Notes: generated from the sequence alone by a model not told the origin. A DNA stretch of 64,000 bases from Leucobacter komagatae (GCF_006716085.1 NZ_VFON01000001.1:496001-560000), one strand, 5' to 3'. Positions 12,034 to 22,263 are shown, counted from the stretch's first letter. Made by a program: numbers and translations.

Positions 12034-12049
12034 CGAACGTGTGTTCTAA
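12034..12049 (-). promoter_or_regulatory. LexA (SOS) box upstream of uvrA
   Basis: The bases TCGAAC-GTGT-GTTCTA match the actinobacterial LexA consensus TCGAAC-N4-GTTCGA at 11 of 12 defined positions. The box is 33 bp before the uvrA start. It sits between divergent uvrA and the siderophore-interacting gene, so it could affect both. Confidence 0.7.
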
Positions 12050-12150
12050 ACAATCTGCATGTTCGCTTTCGGCCGACTCCTAGAGAACTTTGCAAGAGTG
12101 TGCCAGGGTTGAGGGTTGGGACAGATCATCAGATGAATGAGGTAGAGACC

Positions 12151-12987
12151 ATGACCGCTCCTGCTACAGCTACGCGCCAGCGCCCCGCTCGGCCCCAGAT
12201 TGTGCTCGAGGTGAAGGAGCGTGTGCAGCTCAGCCCCCACCTCGTGCGCATTGTGGCGCACGGCCCAGCGATGGCTGAGGTCGACGCGGGCGGGCACACC
12301 GACGCCTACAGCAAGATGCTCTTCAGGCAGCCCGGCAGTGACATCGCGCCACCCTACGACCTCGATGCGCTCCGCGATGAGCTCGGCGCTGACCTCGTTC
12401 CCTCAACTCGCACCTACACCGTTCGGCGGGTTGACCACGAGGCGGGCGAACTCTGGATCGACTTCGTCGTTCACGGCACCGAGGGCGTGGCTGGCCCCTG
12501 GGCAGACTCGGCCCAGCCTGGAGACCCGGTCGTGCTGCGCGGTATCGGCGGTGGCTACGCGCCAGACCCGAGCGCAGACTGGCACCTGCTTGCGGGCGAC
12601 GAGTCCGCGATCCCGGCGATCGCCTCGGCGCTCGAAGCAATGCCCGCCGACGCAGTTGGCGACTGCTTCATTGAGGTTGGTGGCGAGGCCGACGTGCTCG
12701 AACTTGCTGCACCGTTGGGAATCTCAGTGACCTGGTTGTTCCGCGGCGCTGCGGAGGCCGGCACGTCGTCCGTGCTTGTTGACGCTGTCCGGGCTGCACC
12801 GTGGCGCCCCGGGCGCGTGCAGGTCTTCGTGCACGGCGAGCGTGGAGCGATGAAGGCCCTCAGGCCCTACTTCACGGATGAGCGTGACCTCGAGCGCGCA
12901 CAGCTGTCGCTCTCCCCCTACTGGGCCTACGGTAGGCGCGAGGACCGCTTCCAGGCCGAGAAGCGGGAGGCGATCGGTCAGATCTAG
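12151..12987 (+). CDS. Siderophore-interacting protein (flavin-dependent ferric reductase family)
   Basis: Cytoplasmic flavoprotein of the ViuB/SIP family that reduces ferric siderophores to release iron. It has 278 aa from the ATG at 12151 with GAGG 8 nt upstream; an in-frame ATG at 12133 is possible but has no ribosome site. The N-terminal FAD domain has the flavin motif STRTYTVRR and then PGDPVVLRGIGGGYAPD. The C-terminal NAD(P)H domain has LLAGDESAIPAIASALEAMP and FVHGERGAMKALRPYF. No siderophore transporter is adjacent and I see no clear DtxR/IdeR box. Confidence 0.9.
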   Translation: MTAPATATRQRPARPQIVLEVKERVQLSPHLVRIVAHGPAMAEVDAGGHTDAYSKMLFRQPGSDIAPPYDLDALRDELGADLVPSTRTYTVRRVDHEAGELWIDFVVHGTEGVAGPWADSAQPGDPVVLRGIGGGYAPDPSADWHLLAGDESAIPAIASALEAMPADAVGDCFIEVGGEADVLELAAPLGISVTWLFRGAAEAGTSSVLVDAVRAAPWRPGRVQVFVHGERGAMKALRPYFTDERDLERAQLSLSPYWAYGRREDRFQAEKREAIGQI

Positions 12988-13002
12988 GGCCGGTCTCCGG
13001 CC
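12988..13002. terminator. Convergent terminator hairpin
   Basis: GGCCGG-tct-CCGGCC starts right after the siderophore-interacting gene's stop and faces the convergent membrane-protein gene. It is short, GC-only and lacks a T-run. Confidence 0.45.
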
Positions 13003-13041
13003 GGGGCGCTCGCACGGGTTCGGGCGCGGCACGGCCTGCCC

Positions 13042-13548
13042 CTAGCGGATTGCAGCAGTGGCGCCGGGGTCGATCGACCCGTAGGCGTGGCGCATGTGGT
13101 CGCTGGTGAGGAAGTCTGCGATACCGATCATGACGAGGCTGAAGAGGATCTGTTCGGTGACCATCCAGCCCGGGTAGAGCCCGGGAATCGCAGCCATGAC
13201 GAGGGTCACCACGGGGAAGATCTGCGAGAACAGTCGCAGTCGCTGGTAGGCCCAGCGCCATCCGTCCGACGCTCGCCAGGCGAAGTACCCGAGGGTGAGC
13301 GTCATCCCGAGCACGACGACCGTTCGAACCCACACCGCGATCGGCACGGGCGCACCCGAGCTCGCGAGGACGAGCGCGACGGCGACCGCGCCGACCCCGA
13401 GCAGCACTTCGACGCCGAGCAGCCACCAGATCCACGCGAAGGCGCGCCTTGTCCTTTGGTGGGTGCGGTCGGCCTCGGCGATGCGAACTCCGGCCTGTCG
13501 TCCACCGGCAAGCCTGTCGAACTTCAGCAGAAGAGATTCCCAGGTCAT
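13042..13548 (-). CDS. Hypothetical integral membrane protein
   Basis: This 168-aa protein belongs to no family I recognise. After a polar N-terminus of about 38 residues rich in Arg, it has four hydrophobic segments, near 38-60 (AWIWWLLGVEVLLGVGAVAV), 70-90 (WVRTVVVLGMTLTLGYFAW), 108-125 (FPVVTLVMAAIPGLYPGW) and 130-145 (ILFSLVMIGIADFL). This fits a small inner-membrane protein. It converges on the siderophore-interacting gene and diverges from the VOC gene, so it is probably a single-gene unit. Confidence 0.75.
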   Translation of the reverse strand: MTWESLLLKFDRLAGGRQAGVRIAEADRTHQRTRRAFAWIWWLLGVEVLLGVGAVAVALVLASSGAPVPIAVWVRTVVVLGMTLTLGYFAWRASDGWRWAYQRLRLFSQIFPVVTLVMAAIPGLYPGWMVTEQILFSLVMIGIADFLTSDHMRHAYGSIDPGATAAIR

Positions 13549-13627
13549 GCCCTCAGCGTACGACTGGTGCCCCAGTGGTGCCGCAAAAACCCCAAAAGAT
13601 CAACACAATGGATGACGGCGGTTGGGG

Positions 13628-13633
13628 CTACGA
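13628..13633 (+). promoter_or_regulatory. Candidate -10 element for a leaderless VOC transcript
   Basis: The TACGAT hexamer lies 7 nt before the ATG at 13641, which has no ribosome site. This spacing fits leaderless transcription, common in Actinobacteria. No convincing -35 was found. Confidence 0.35.
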
Positions 13634-13640
13634 TTCCACC

Positions 13641-14039
13641 ATGAGCCTGACACTTGACTTCATCGGAATCGTAACGACCGACCTCGCGGCCTCGCTCGCG
13701 TTCTACCGCGAGCTCGGACTCGAGATCCCCGCCGACGCCGACGGCGAAGCGCACGTCGAGGCGGTGCCTCCCGGTGGCATGCGGATCGGGTGGGACACGC
13801 TCGAGACCATCCAGGGGTTCGACCCCGCCTACGAAGTTCCGACGGGCAGCCACCGCGTCGCCTTTGCGTTCCAGGCCGGCTCGCCGGCGGAGGTCGATAC
13901 GGTATTCGCGAAACTCACCGCTGGAGGCGCAACCGCGCGGGTCGAACCGTGGGATGCGTTCTGGGGGCAGCGATACGCGACTGTCATGGACCCCGACGGC
14001 AACGCCGTCGACATCTACGCACCGCTGCCGGGCTCGTAG
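13641..14039 (+). CDS. VOC (glyoxalase/bleomycin-resistance) superfamily protein
   Basis: This 132-aa single-domain protein has the VOC fold. The N-terminal FIGIVTTDLAASLAFYRELGLEIP is the family start, and the C-terminal YATVMDPDGNAVDIYAPLP carries the usual metal-ligand region. The substrate is not evident; the family covers glyoxalases, dioxygenases and antibiotic-binding proteins. The ATG at 13641 has no Shine-Dalgarno but a TACGAT -10-like hexamer just upstream. Confidence 0.85.
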   Translation: MSLTLDFIGIVTTDLAASLAFYRELGLEIPADADGEAHVEAVPPGGMRIGWDTLETIQGFDPAYEVPTGSHRVAFAFQAGSPAEVDTVFAKLTAGGATARVEPWDAFWGQRYATVMDPDGNAVDIYAPLPGS

Positions 14040-14047
14040 CTGGCTGG

Positions 14048-14072
14048 GCCGGGTCGGCGGTTGCCGCCCGGC
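14048..14072. terminator. Terminator between VOC gene and uvrB
   Basis: GCCGGG-t-CGGC / GCCG-CCCGGC forms a 10-bp stem with one bulged T and a 4-nt loop, midway between two convergent stops. It has no T-run. Confidence 0.5.
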
Positions 14073-14093
14073 TCGGTGCCACCGCAGCACCGG

Positions 14094-16181
<2,088 letters not shown>

Positions 16182-16198
16182 GGGTCAATGCTAATCCA

Positions 16199-16240
16199 CT
16201 GATCGCCCTATTCGAAACTTTGTTCGCATAGGGCGATCAG
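16199..16240 (-). promoter_or_regulatory. Perfect 13-bp inverted repeat with LexA-like box in its loop, upstream of uvrB
   Basis: CTGATCGCCCTAT (16199-16211) and ATAGGGCGATCAG (16228-16240) are exact reverse complements. The 16-nt spacer TCGAAACTTTGTTCGC matches TCGAAC-N4-GTTCGA at 10 of 12 positions. It sits 9 nt after the alcohol dehydrogenase stop and 18 nt before uvrB, so the hairpin may terminate the dehydrogenase transcript while the loop sequence serves as the uvrB SOS operator. Confidence 0.5.
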
Positions 16241-16248
16241 CGAACGCG

Positions 16249-17289
16249 CTACGGGATGAGTACCGCTCGGCCCGCGATCTTGCCGTGGTGCAGGTCATCG
16301 AACGCTTGCGGTGCGTCGTCAAGCGAGTAGCGCACGACCTCGACGGAGATCTTGCCAGCCTGCGCAAGCGCAACCACCTCGCGCATATCGCTTCGCGTGC
16401 CCCCGTACGCGCGCTCGATGTTCACGCCCCACGGGAGCCCCGCGCCCGCGCCCGCTCGGTACTCGAAGGTGCCGCCGCCGAGCCCGACGAAGCGGATCGC
16501 GCCGCCGCCGCGCACCACGGCCACGGCGAGGTTCACGGTCGGCTGCACGCCAACGAAATCGAGCACCACGTCGGCGCCGACTCCCCCGGTCTCCGAGAGG
16601 ATCCGCGCAGCGGCGTCGCCGTCGCTCGGGATCGCGAGGTCAGCGCCGTGCTCGCGTGCGAACGCGAGCTTGTTGGGGTCAGTATCGAGGGCGATGACGC
16701 GCGCGCCGGTCGTCGCTGCGAGTATCTGCAGGGCCATGTGGCCGAGACCACCGAGCCCGATGAGCACGACGGTCGCGTCGCCGGTCATGCGGTTACGCAC
16801 GGTATTGATGGCGTGCATTGGTGTGAGCGCTGCATCAGCGAGGGGGGCTGCTGTGACGGGATCCAGGTCCCCGATCGGATCGAGATGGTGTGCCTTCACG
16901 GCCAAGAAGTCAGCCATCCCGCCGGGGCTGCCGATGCCCGGGGAGAGCGGAGCGAGGCTGCCACGCGGTGCGACGACCTCGCACTGGTTGTCGCGCCCAG
17001 CGAGGCACTCCCGGCAGCGGCCGCACGACAGAATAAGTGACACGATCGCGCCGTCGCCAACCTCCCAGCCCGACACGTCCGCGCCGAGTGCGTGGACGTA
17101 CCCCGCGACTTCGTGCCCGAGCGTGCTTCCCACGAGCGGGCTGTCGTCGCCGCCGGCGATAATGCTGATGTCAGAATGGCAGACGCCAGCGCCTCCGACA
17201 CGCAAGAGCACCTCATCCGGGGCGATTTCTGGAACCGGCTTGTCGTGCACCTCGACGGTGTTGTTTCGAACGTAGGTCACTGCGCGCAT
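16249..17289 (-). CDS. Zinc-dependent alcohol dehydrogenase (medium-chain dehydrogenase family)
   Basis: NAD(P)-dependent oxidoreductase of 346 aa from the ATG at 17289, preceded by AAAGGA at 8 nt; the longer frame to 17445 has no homology. The catalytic zinc site includes Cys in GAGVCHSD and His-Glu in TLGHEVAG. Structural-zinc cysteines are in CGRCRECLAGRDNQC. The Rossmann motif is GLGGLGHMALQ. The overall sequence resembles the NDMA-dependent or NAD-dependent alcohol dehydrogenases of Actinobacteria; the substrate is unknown. Upstream it faces the DIP1984 gene, with two inverted repeats in between. Confidence 0.88.
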   Translation of the reverse strand: MRAVTYVRNNTVEVHDKPVPEIAPDEVLLRVGGAGVCHSDISIIAGGDDSPLVGSTLGHEVAGYVHALGADVSGWEVGDGAIVSLILSCGRCRECLAGRDNQCEVVAPRGSLAPLSPGIGSPGGMADFLAVKAHHLDPIGDLDPVTAAPLADAALTPMHAINTVRNRMTGDATVVLIGLGGLGHMALQILAATTGARVIALDTDPNKLAFAREHGADLAIPSDGDAAARILSETGGVGADVVLDFVGVQPTVNLAVAVVRGGGAIRFVGLGGGTFEYRAGAGAGLPWGVNIERAYGGTRSDMREVVALAQAGKISVEVVRYSLDDAPQAFDDLHHGKIAGRAVLIP

Positions 17290-17308
17290 GAATCGTATCC
17301 TTTCGCAG

Positions 17309-17336
17309 GCGCTCGGCCCCGTGCGGCGCCGAGCGC
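17309..17336 (-). promoter_or_regulatory. 9-bp inverted repeat in the alcohol dehydrogenase leader
   Basis: GCGCTCGGC (17309-17317) and GCCGAGCGC (17328-17336) flank a 10-nt spacer 20 nt before the dehydrogenase start. It could be an operator or an mRNA hairpin. A second, weaker repeat, GTGTGAG/CTCACAC, lies at 17377-17410. Confidence 0.35.
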
Positions 17337-17466
17337 TCCGTCTCCTCAGGCTACTCCGGCGAGACCTGACTGTCGCGTGTGAGCGCAGGCTGCGCACGAG
17401 AACCTCACACACCCCGTGGTAGCCTGGCCGTCCTTGGCTGGGCATCGAACGAGAGTGGGATCACTG

Positions 17467-18054
17467 GTGAAACTCGCAGAAGCGCTTGCGCTCCGCGGCG
17501 ATACGCAGAAACGAATCGCGCAGTTGCGCTCGCGCATTGTTGCGAACGCGCGTCACCAGGAGGGTGACACTCCCGTTGAGGACGCGGCAGCGCTGCTGGC
17601 GGAGGCCGAGCTCGCTGCGGGTGAGCTCGAGGCGCTCGTCCGGAGCATCAACGCAACGAACTCGGCGATCAAGCTTGAGATCGCCCCCAAATCTCCGAGT
17701 GGCGGCCGGCGCCGCCAGCAGAGTGGCGCCGCCACCACCGCGCAGGTGACCATGACCGACGCGCTTGCGCGCCGGGATGGCCTGCGCTTACGCCACTCGA
17801 TCCTTGTCGAGGCCGCCGACGCGGCGCAGGATCAGGGCGTGTACCGTCAGATGCGCTCGGAGCTGCGGCAGGTGTCGGTGCTTCCCGTTCCCGAGCTTCG
17901 AGGGCAGGCTGACGTACTCGCGCGGGAGCTGCGCAAGGCTCGATCTTCGCCTAGCCGGGCACCGCTTCGGCAATCCACAACTTCACACACGCGAGTCGGT
18001 ACCGACTCGACCAGCGGGCACACCCCGCGCCAGACGGGCAACTCTGGCTCTTAG
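17467..18054 (+). CDS. DIP1984 family protein, with atypical 3' end
   Basis: Conserved protein of unknown function (once likened to septicolysin). It has 195 aa from the GTG at 17467. The family start MKLAEALALRGDTQKRIAQL and the middle TMTDALARRDGLRLRHSIL match well and predict long helices or coiled coil. The family normally ends soon after ELRxLDxxIQxxNW near residue 155. Here, after residue 160, the frame reads into a Ser/Thr/Arg-rich tail unlike the family, while the adjacent frame reads RLDLRL at the expected place, and an 18-bp palindrome sits inside the tail. The 3' end therefore looks frameshifted. Confidence 0.75.
   Translation: MKLAEALALRGDTQKRIAQLRSRIVANARHQEGDTPVEDAAALLAEAELAAGELEALVRSINATNSAIKLEIAPKSPSGGRRRQQSGAATTAQVTMTDALARRDGLRLRHSILVEAADAAQDQGVYRQMRSELRQVSVLPVPELRGQADVLARELRKARSSPSRAPLRQSTTSHTRVGTDSTSGHTPRQTGNSGS
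17992..18009. terminator. Perfect 18-bp palindrome in the 3' part of the DIP1984 frame
   Basis: CGAGTCGGTACCGACTCG is an exact palindrome. A structure like this is usual after a gene, not inside one, and supports the idea that the annotated C-terminus is read-through. Confidence 0.35.
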
Positions 18055-18197
18055 CAGGGTGGCGGGCAGCCCAACGCGTTCACAGTGCAGCCCAGCACTT
18101 CGCACACGTGACTGCTCACGCCGCACAGTGCACTACCGCGTGCCGGGGTCGAATCGGGAGGGTGGGAACGGGGACATTTTGCGTGGTGGGCTGCTCG

Positions 18198-19394
18198 TTA
18201 GTCAGGCCTGAGTGCGAGATTGCCGACGCCTGACAATCGAATATCGGAAAGCCCCTGCCAGGTTGCAGCCTCACGCAGGAGCGAGGCGGCCACGTCCGCC
18301 GTCTGGCGCGGCGCGCCGGGCTCTTGCCAGGCCGCCTGCACGAGCAGCGCGTTACCGGCGCGGTCGGCCTTGAGGTCGATCCGACCCGCGAGGCGCCCGC
18401 CCACAAGGAGCGGCAGGCAGTAATAGCCGAACTGACGCTTCTCCTTCGGCGTGTAGATCTCTATCCGGTAGTGGAACCTGTGGATCCGCTCGGCGCGGGG
18501 CCGGAACCACGCAACCGGGTCGAAGGGCGTGAGCAGCGCGTCCGGGGCGAGTCGCGATGGCACAGCGGCGTCGCGGTGGAGCCAGGCCTGCTCAGGCTTC
18601 CCAGACTTCGCGAGCCACCCCTCGACCTCGACGGGAACGAGCTCACCCGACTCGACGAGCGCAGCAACGGCGACCCGGGCTTCGGGGGTCTTCAAGCGGT
18701 GGTAGTCCGCAATATCTGCGAGTGTGCCGACGCCGAGTGAGCGAGCCGCCCGCGAAACGAGTTTACGTTGTGCGTCAGCGCGAGCGACAGACCGGAGGTG
18801 CGCCTCGGGAATGATGTCCTCGGCAAGCGCGTAGCGCCGCTGAAAGGACTCGCGGCCCGCAGCGACAACCTCCCCGGCGGCGAACAGTACCTCGACGGCG
18901 TGCTTGGTGTCGCTCCAGTCCCACCAGGGGCCGCGCTTCTCACGCGGGCCATCCTCGAGTTCCCTGACGAGCTGGGGGCCGTCGGCCCGCAAGCGCTCCC
19001 GCACCGCCCGGATGGTGGGCTCGAGGCGCTCCCAGCGGCCGTCGCGGGTGTGCCGGGCACGAAAGTCATCCATGCGCCAGCCGAAAAGCGGCCTGTCGGA
19101 CACGGGAATGAACGCGGCCTCGTGCGCCCAATACTCCGTGAACTCGCCGCTCCCCCAGAGGTGCTCGTCGAGCCGGTCTTGCGAGTATCCCCCGTGGCGG
19201 GAGAACACCGGCATGTAGTGGCTGCGTGAGAACACGTTCACGGAGTCGATCTGCAGCACGTGCAAGCGCGACAGGGCCGAGTCGAACGGGCGTCGCACAC
19301 CCATGCGTCTTGAGTTCGTGAACCCCTGCGCGGCGAGCGAGACTCGGCGGGCCTCGGCTGCGCTGAGCGAGGCGGTTGCTCCTGCGGGTGTCAT
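18198..19394 (-). CDS. YcaQ/AlkZ-family winged-helix DNA glycosylase
   Basis: This 398-aa protein belongs to the HTH_42 family, whose characterised members (E. coli YcaQ/AlkX, Streptomyces AlkZ) are DNA glycosylases that unhook interstrand crosslinks or remove bulky alkylated bases. The catalytic signature LQIDSVNVFSRSHYMPVFSR is near residues 47-66 and contains the QxD motif expected for the YcaQ branch. Further family motifs are FTEYWAHEAAFIP and LLTPFDPVAWFRPR. The start overlaps the stop of the upstream XRE regulator gene by four bases (ATGA), so they are translated together. Confidence 0.85.
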   Translation of the reverse strand: MTPAGATASLSAAEARRVSLAAQGFTNSRRMGVRRPFDSALSRLHVLQIDSVNVFSRSHYMPVFSRHGGYSQDRLDEHLWGSGEFTEYWAHEAAFIPVSDRPLFGWRMDDFRARHTRDGRWERLEPTIRAVRERLRADGPQLVRELEDGPREKRGPWWDWSDTKHAVEVLFAAGEVVAAGRESFQRRYALAEDIIPEAHLRSVARADAQRKLVSRAARSLGVGTLADIADYHRLKTPEARVAVAALVESGELVPVEVEGWLAKSGKPEQAWLHRDAAVPSRLAPDALLTPFDPVAWFRPRAERIHRFHYRIEIYTPKEKRQFGYYCLPLLVGGRLAGRIDLKADRAGNALLVQAAWQEPGAPRQTADVAASLLREAATWQGLSDIRLSGVGNLALRPD

Positions 19395-20212
19395 GAGGCC
19401 ACGCTACCGCTACCCACCGACGTTTCTGGCACCGGCGCGTAGATCACGACGTGCATGTCAGCGGCGTCTGAGGGTACGAGCCTGTGGTGCTCAAACACGA
19501 GTTCCCCGTCGGTCGGGTGAGTAAACGTGCGCAGCCGTGACGTAAAGCGGCTCACTGTCTGCTCTGCCCACTGCTCTCGAAACTCGGGGCTGAGCTCGGT
19601 CAGCGACTCGATGAGCGCCCGGTGCCGCTCCGAGCTCAGACGCACGCCCGACTCCGCTCTGAACTCGGCGAGAAAGCTTCGGCTGTCGCGCTCCCAGTTT
19701 GGCAGCAGCGCGCGGTTGCGAGGGTCGGTGTAGATGATGCGCAGCAGATTGCGTTCCTCCGCCGGCGCCGCGACGATCGGCCCGTAGAGCCACTCGTACC
19801 CGGCGTTCCACCCGACAATCGTCCAATCGCTCGTCAGGATGAACGCGGGAAACTCGAACGAGCGGATGAGGTTCAGCAGGTGGGCGGGCGCCTCGTCAGG
19901 TGGCGGCGGCACCTGCGCCCGGCCCGGCGAGGCGAGGGCGTGGACGTACTCGGTTTCCGGCTCGGTGAGCTGGAGCACGCGCGCGACGGCGTTCAAGACC
20001 TGGTCGGAGGCATTGATTTCGCGCCCCTGCTCGAGCCAGGTGTACCAGCTCACGCTGATCCCCGAGAGCGTCGCAACCTCTTCGCGGCTCAGGCCCGTCT
20101 CGCTGCGGCGGTTGCCCGGCGGCAGGCCGAGTGCGGCGCGAGACTGGGTGCGCCGCTTGGTGGCGAGAAACTCTCCGAGCTGTTGGCCGCGGGCTGTGCG
20201 TGGGCGAATCAT
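19391..20212 (-). CDS. XRE-family regulator with MmyB-like ligand domain
   Basis: This 273-aa transcription factor has an N-terminal helix-turn-helix at about residues 30-85 (LSREEVATLSGISVSWYTWLEQGREI). The C-terminal domain of about 170 residues is MmyB-like (FILTSDWTIVGWNAGYEWLYGP, NLLRIIYTDPR, HHRLVPSDAADMHVVIYAP). Domains of this sort bind fatty-acid-like ligands in related proteins. It is co-translated with the ycaQ-type glycosylase. A TAGTAC-N5-GTACTA repeat starts 8 bp upstream and may be an autoregulatory operator. Confidence 0.85.
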   Translation of the reverse strand: MIRPRTARGQQLGEFLATKRRTQSRAALGLPPGNRRSETGLSREEVATLSGISVSWYTWLEQGREINASDQVLNAVARVLQLTEPETEYVHALASPGRAQVPPPPDEAPAHLLNLIRSFEFPAFILTSDWTIVGWNAGYEWLYGPIVAAPAEERNLLRIIYTDPRNRALLPNWERDSRSFLAEFRAESGVRLSSERHRALIESLTELSPEFREQWAEQTVSRFTSRLRTFTHPTDGELVFEHHRLVPSDAADMHVVIYAPVPETSVGSGSVAS

Positions 20213-20219
20213 CAGATCA

Positions 20220-20236
20220 TAGTACTCCCAGTACTA
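20220..20236. promoter_or_regulatory. TAGTAC-N5-GTACTA inverted repeat between XRE regulator and ilvD
   Basis: The exact 6-bp arms with a 5-bp spacer, followed by a further GTAC, sit 8-24 bp upstream of the regulator gene and about 50 bp before ilvD. The position fits autorepression. Confidence 0.45.
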
Positions 20237-20285
20237 GTACCTACGCTCACTTCCGCCAGCCGCGCGGGCGTGGCTTACTGGAACA

Positions 20286-22145
20286 ATGCCCACGTATCGC
20301 TCTTTTACAGTCACTCACGGCCGCAACATGGCCGGTGCCCGCGCGCTCTTGCGCGCCGCCGGCGTGAACGGCGCCGACCTCGGCAGAAAGCCCATCATCG
20401 CCGTTGCGAACTCGTTCACCGAGTTCGTCCCGGGTCACACGCACCTCGCCCCGGTCGGGCGCATCGTCTCAGACGCAATCATCGAAGCAGGCGGCATCCC
20501 GCGCGAGTTCAACACCATCGCCGTCGACGACGGCATCGCGATGGGGCACGGTGGCATGCTGTACTCGCTGCCGTCACGTGACCTCATCGCAGACTCCGTC
20601 GAGTACATGGTCGAGGCGCACTGCGCCGACGCGCTCATCTGCATCTCGAACTGCGACAAGATCACTCCGGGCATGTTGCTCGCCGCCCTGCGCCTGAACA
20701 TCCCGACAGTCTTCGTGTCGGGCGGGCCCATGGAGTCGGGCCGCGCGGTGCTCGCGAACGGCATGGTGCGCACGCTCGACCTCGTCGACGCAATCTCCGA
20801 CGCCGTCAACGACAAGATCTCCGACGAGGACATGCTGAAGATCGAGGAGTCGGCATGCCCGACCTGCGGGTCGTGCTCGGGCATGTTCACGGCGAACTCG
20901 ATGAACTGCCTGACCGAGGCGATTGGGCTGTCACTCCCGGGCAACGGTTCGACGCTCGCGACCCACACCGCGCGCAAGGCGCTGTACGAAAACGCCGGCA
21001 AGACGATCGTGGAGATCACCCGGCGTCACTACGACGACGATGACTACAGCGTGCTCCCCCGCAACATCGCGACGCCCGAGGCGTTCGGCAACGCGATGGC
21101 GCTCGACATCGCGATGGGCGGGTCGACGAACACGATCCTGCACCTGCTCGCCGCAGCCCACGAGGCGGGCGTTGACTTCGGCCTCGACGAGATCGATGCA
21201 GTCTCGCGGCGCGTGCCCTGCCTCGCGAAGGTGGCGCCCAACGTCGCGAACGGCAAGACCTATTACATGGAGGACGTGCACCGGGCCGGGGGCATCCCCG
21301 CGCTGCTCGGCGAGCTGCGCCGCGGCGGCCTGCTCGACGAGAACGTCCACACCGTGCACTCGCAGACCCTCGGCGAGTGGCTCGACGAGTGGGACGTGCG
21401 GGGCGGCAAGGCCTCCGACGAGGCGTTCGAGCTCTGGCACGCGGCGCCCGGCGGGGTGCGCTCGTCGACGGCTTTCTCGCAGTCCGAGCGGTGGCGAGAC
21501 CTCGACCTTGATCAGGAGAACGGCTGCATCCACTCGGTCGAACACGCCTACTCGAAGGACGGCGGCCTCGCGGTGCTGCGCGGCAACATTGCCGTCGACG
21601 GCGCTGTCGTGAAGACCGCTGGCGTTGACGAGTCGATCTGGACGTTCTCGGGTCCGGCCGTCGTGTGCGAGTCGCAGGACGAGGCGGTCGAGAAGATCCT
21701 CAACAAGCAGGTGAACGAGGGCGACGTCGTTGTGATTCGCTACGAGGGCCCGAAGGGCGGGCCTGGCATGCAGGAGATGCTGTACCCGACCTCGTTCCTC
21801 AAGGGGCGCGGGCTCGGCAAGAAGTGTGCGCTCATCACCGACGGCCGCTTCTCGGGCGGCACCTCCGGTCTCTCGATTGGCCACATCTCTCCCGAGGCAG
21901 CGAGCGGCGGAATCATCGCGCTCGTGGAGGATGGCGACACCATCTCGATCGATATCCCGACGCGGGCGCTCACGCTCGACGTTCCCGAGGCCGAGCTTGA
22001 GCGGCGCCGGGCCGCACTCGAGGCCGCCGGTGGCTACCGGCCGAAGAACAGGGTGCGCCACGTCTCAGACGCGCTGCGAGCGTACGCCGCGTTCGCCCAG
22101 TCTGCCGATAAGGGTGCCGTGCGGGTGATCCCCGAAACCATCTAG
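20286..22145 (+). CDS. ilvD: Dihydroxy-acid dehydratase
   Basis: Iron-sulfur enzyme of branched-chain amino acid synthesis that dehydrates 2,3-dihydroxy-isovalerate and -methylvalerate to the 2-oxo acids. It has 619 aa, the long E. coli-type form. Cluster and metal ligands are in [10 protein letters not shown] and [18 protein letters not shown]; other motifs are [13 protein letters not shown] and [16 protein letters not shown]. It stands alone; ilvBN and ilvC are not in the window. Confidence 0.96.
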   Translation: MPTYRSFTVTHGRNMAGARALLRAAGVNGADLGRKPIIAVANSFTEFVPGHTHLAPVGRIVSDAIIEAGGIPREFNTIAVDDGIAMGHGGMLYSLPSRDLIADSVEYMVEAHCADALICISNCDKITPGMLLAALRLNIPTVFVSGGPMESGRAVLANGMVRTLDLVDAISDAVNDKISDEDMLKIEESACPTCGSCSGMFTANSMNCLTEAIGLSLPGNGSTLATHTARKALYENAGKTIVEITRRHYDDDDYSVLPRNIATPEAFGNAMALDIAMGGSTNTILHLLAAAHEAGVDFGLDEIDAVSRRVPCLAKVAPNVANGKTYYMEDVHRAGGIPALLGELRRGGLLDENVHTVHSQTLGEWLDEWDVRGGKASDEAFELWHAAPGGVRSSTAFSQSERWRDLDLDQENGCIHSVEHAYSKDGGLAVLRGNIAVDGAVVKTAGVDESIWTFSGPAVVCESQDEAVEKILNKQVNEGDVVVIRYEGPKGGPGMQEMLYPTSFLKGRGLGKKCALITDGRFSGGTSGLSIGHISPEAASGGIIALVEDGDTISIDIPTRALTLDVPEAELERRRAALEAAGGYRPKNRVRHVSDALRAYAAFAQSADKGAVRVIPETI

Positions 22146-22158
22146 GCCGTACGCCGCC

Positions 22159-22236
22159 AAAACGCATCATCCCCCCGAGGCGACCCCCCCTAACTACGGT
22201 TAGGAACGGGTGGTTTCGGGGGGGATGATGCGGTTT
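22159..22236. terminator. Composite stem-loop between convergent ilvD and ndk
   Basis: The outer arms AACGCATCATCCCCCCGA (from 22161) and TCGGGGGGGATGATGCGGTT (to 22235) pair over about 18 bp with two single-base bulges. Inside, CCTAAC-TACG-GTTAGG (22189-22204) makes a second perfect hairpin. This is the only marked structure between two convergent stops and probably terminates both transcripts, but it is longer and more elaborate than a simple terminator. Confidence 0.6.
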
Positions 22237-22263
22237 AGTGGCTGCCGGGCCGCAGTCGAGCGG

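Noticed and set aside
12047..12150. DtxR/IdeR iron box before the siderophore-interacting gene
   Set aside because: No stretch matches the 19-bp palindromic consensus well enough.
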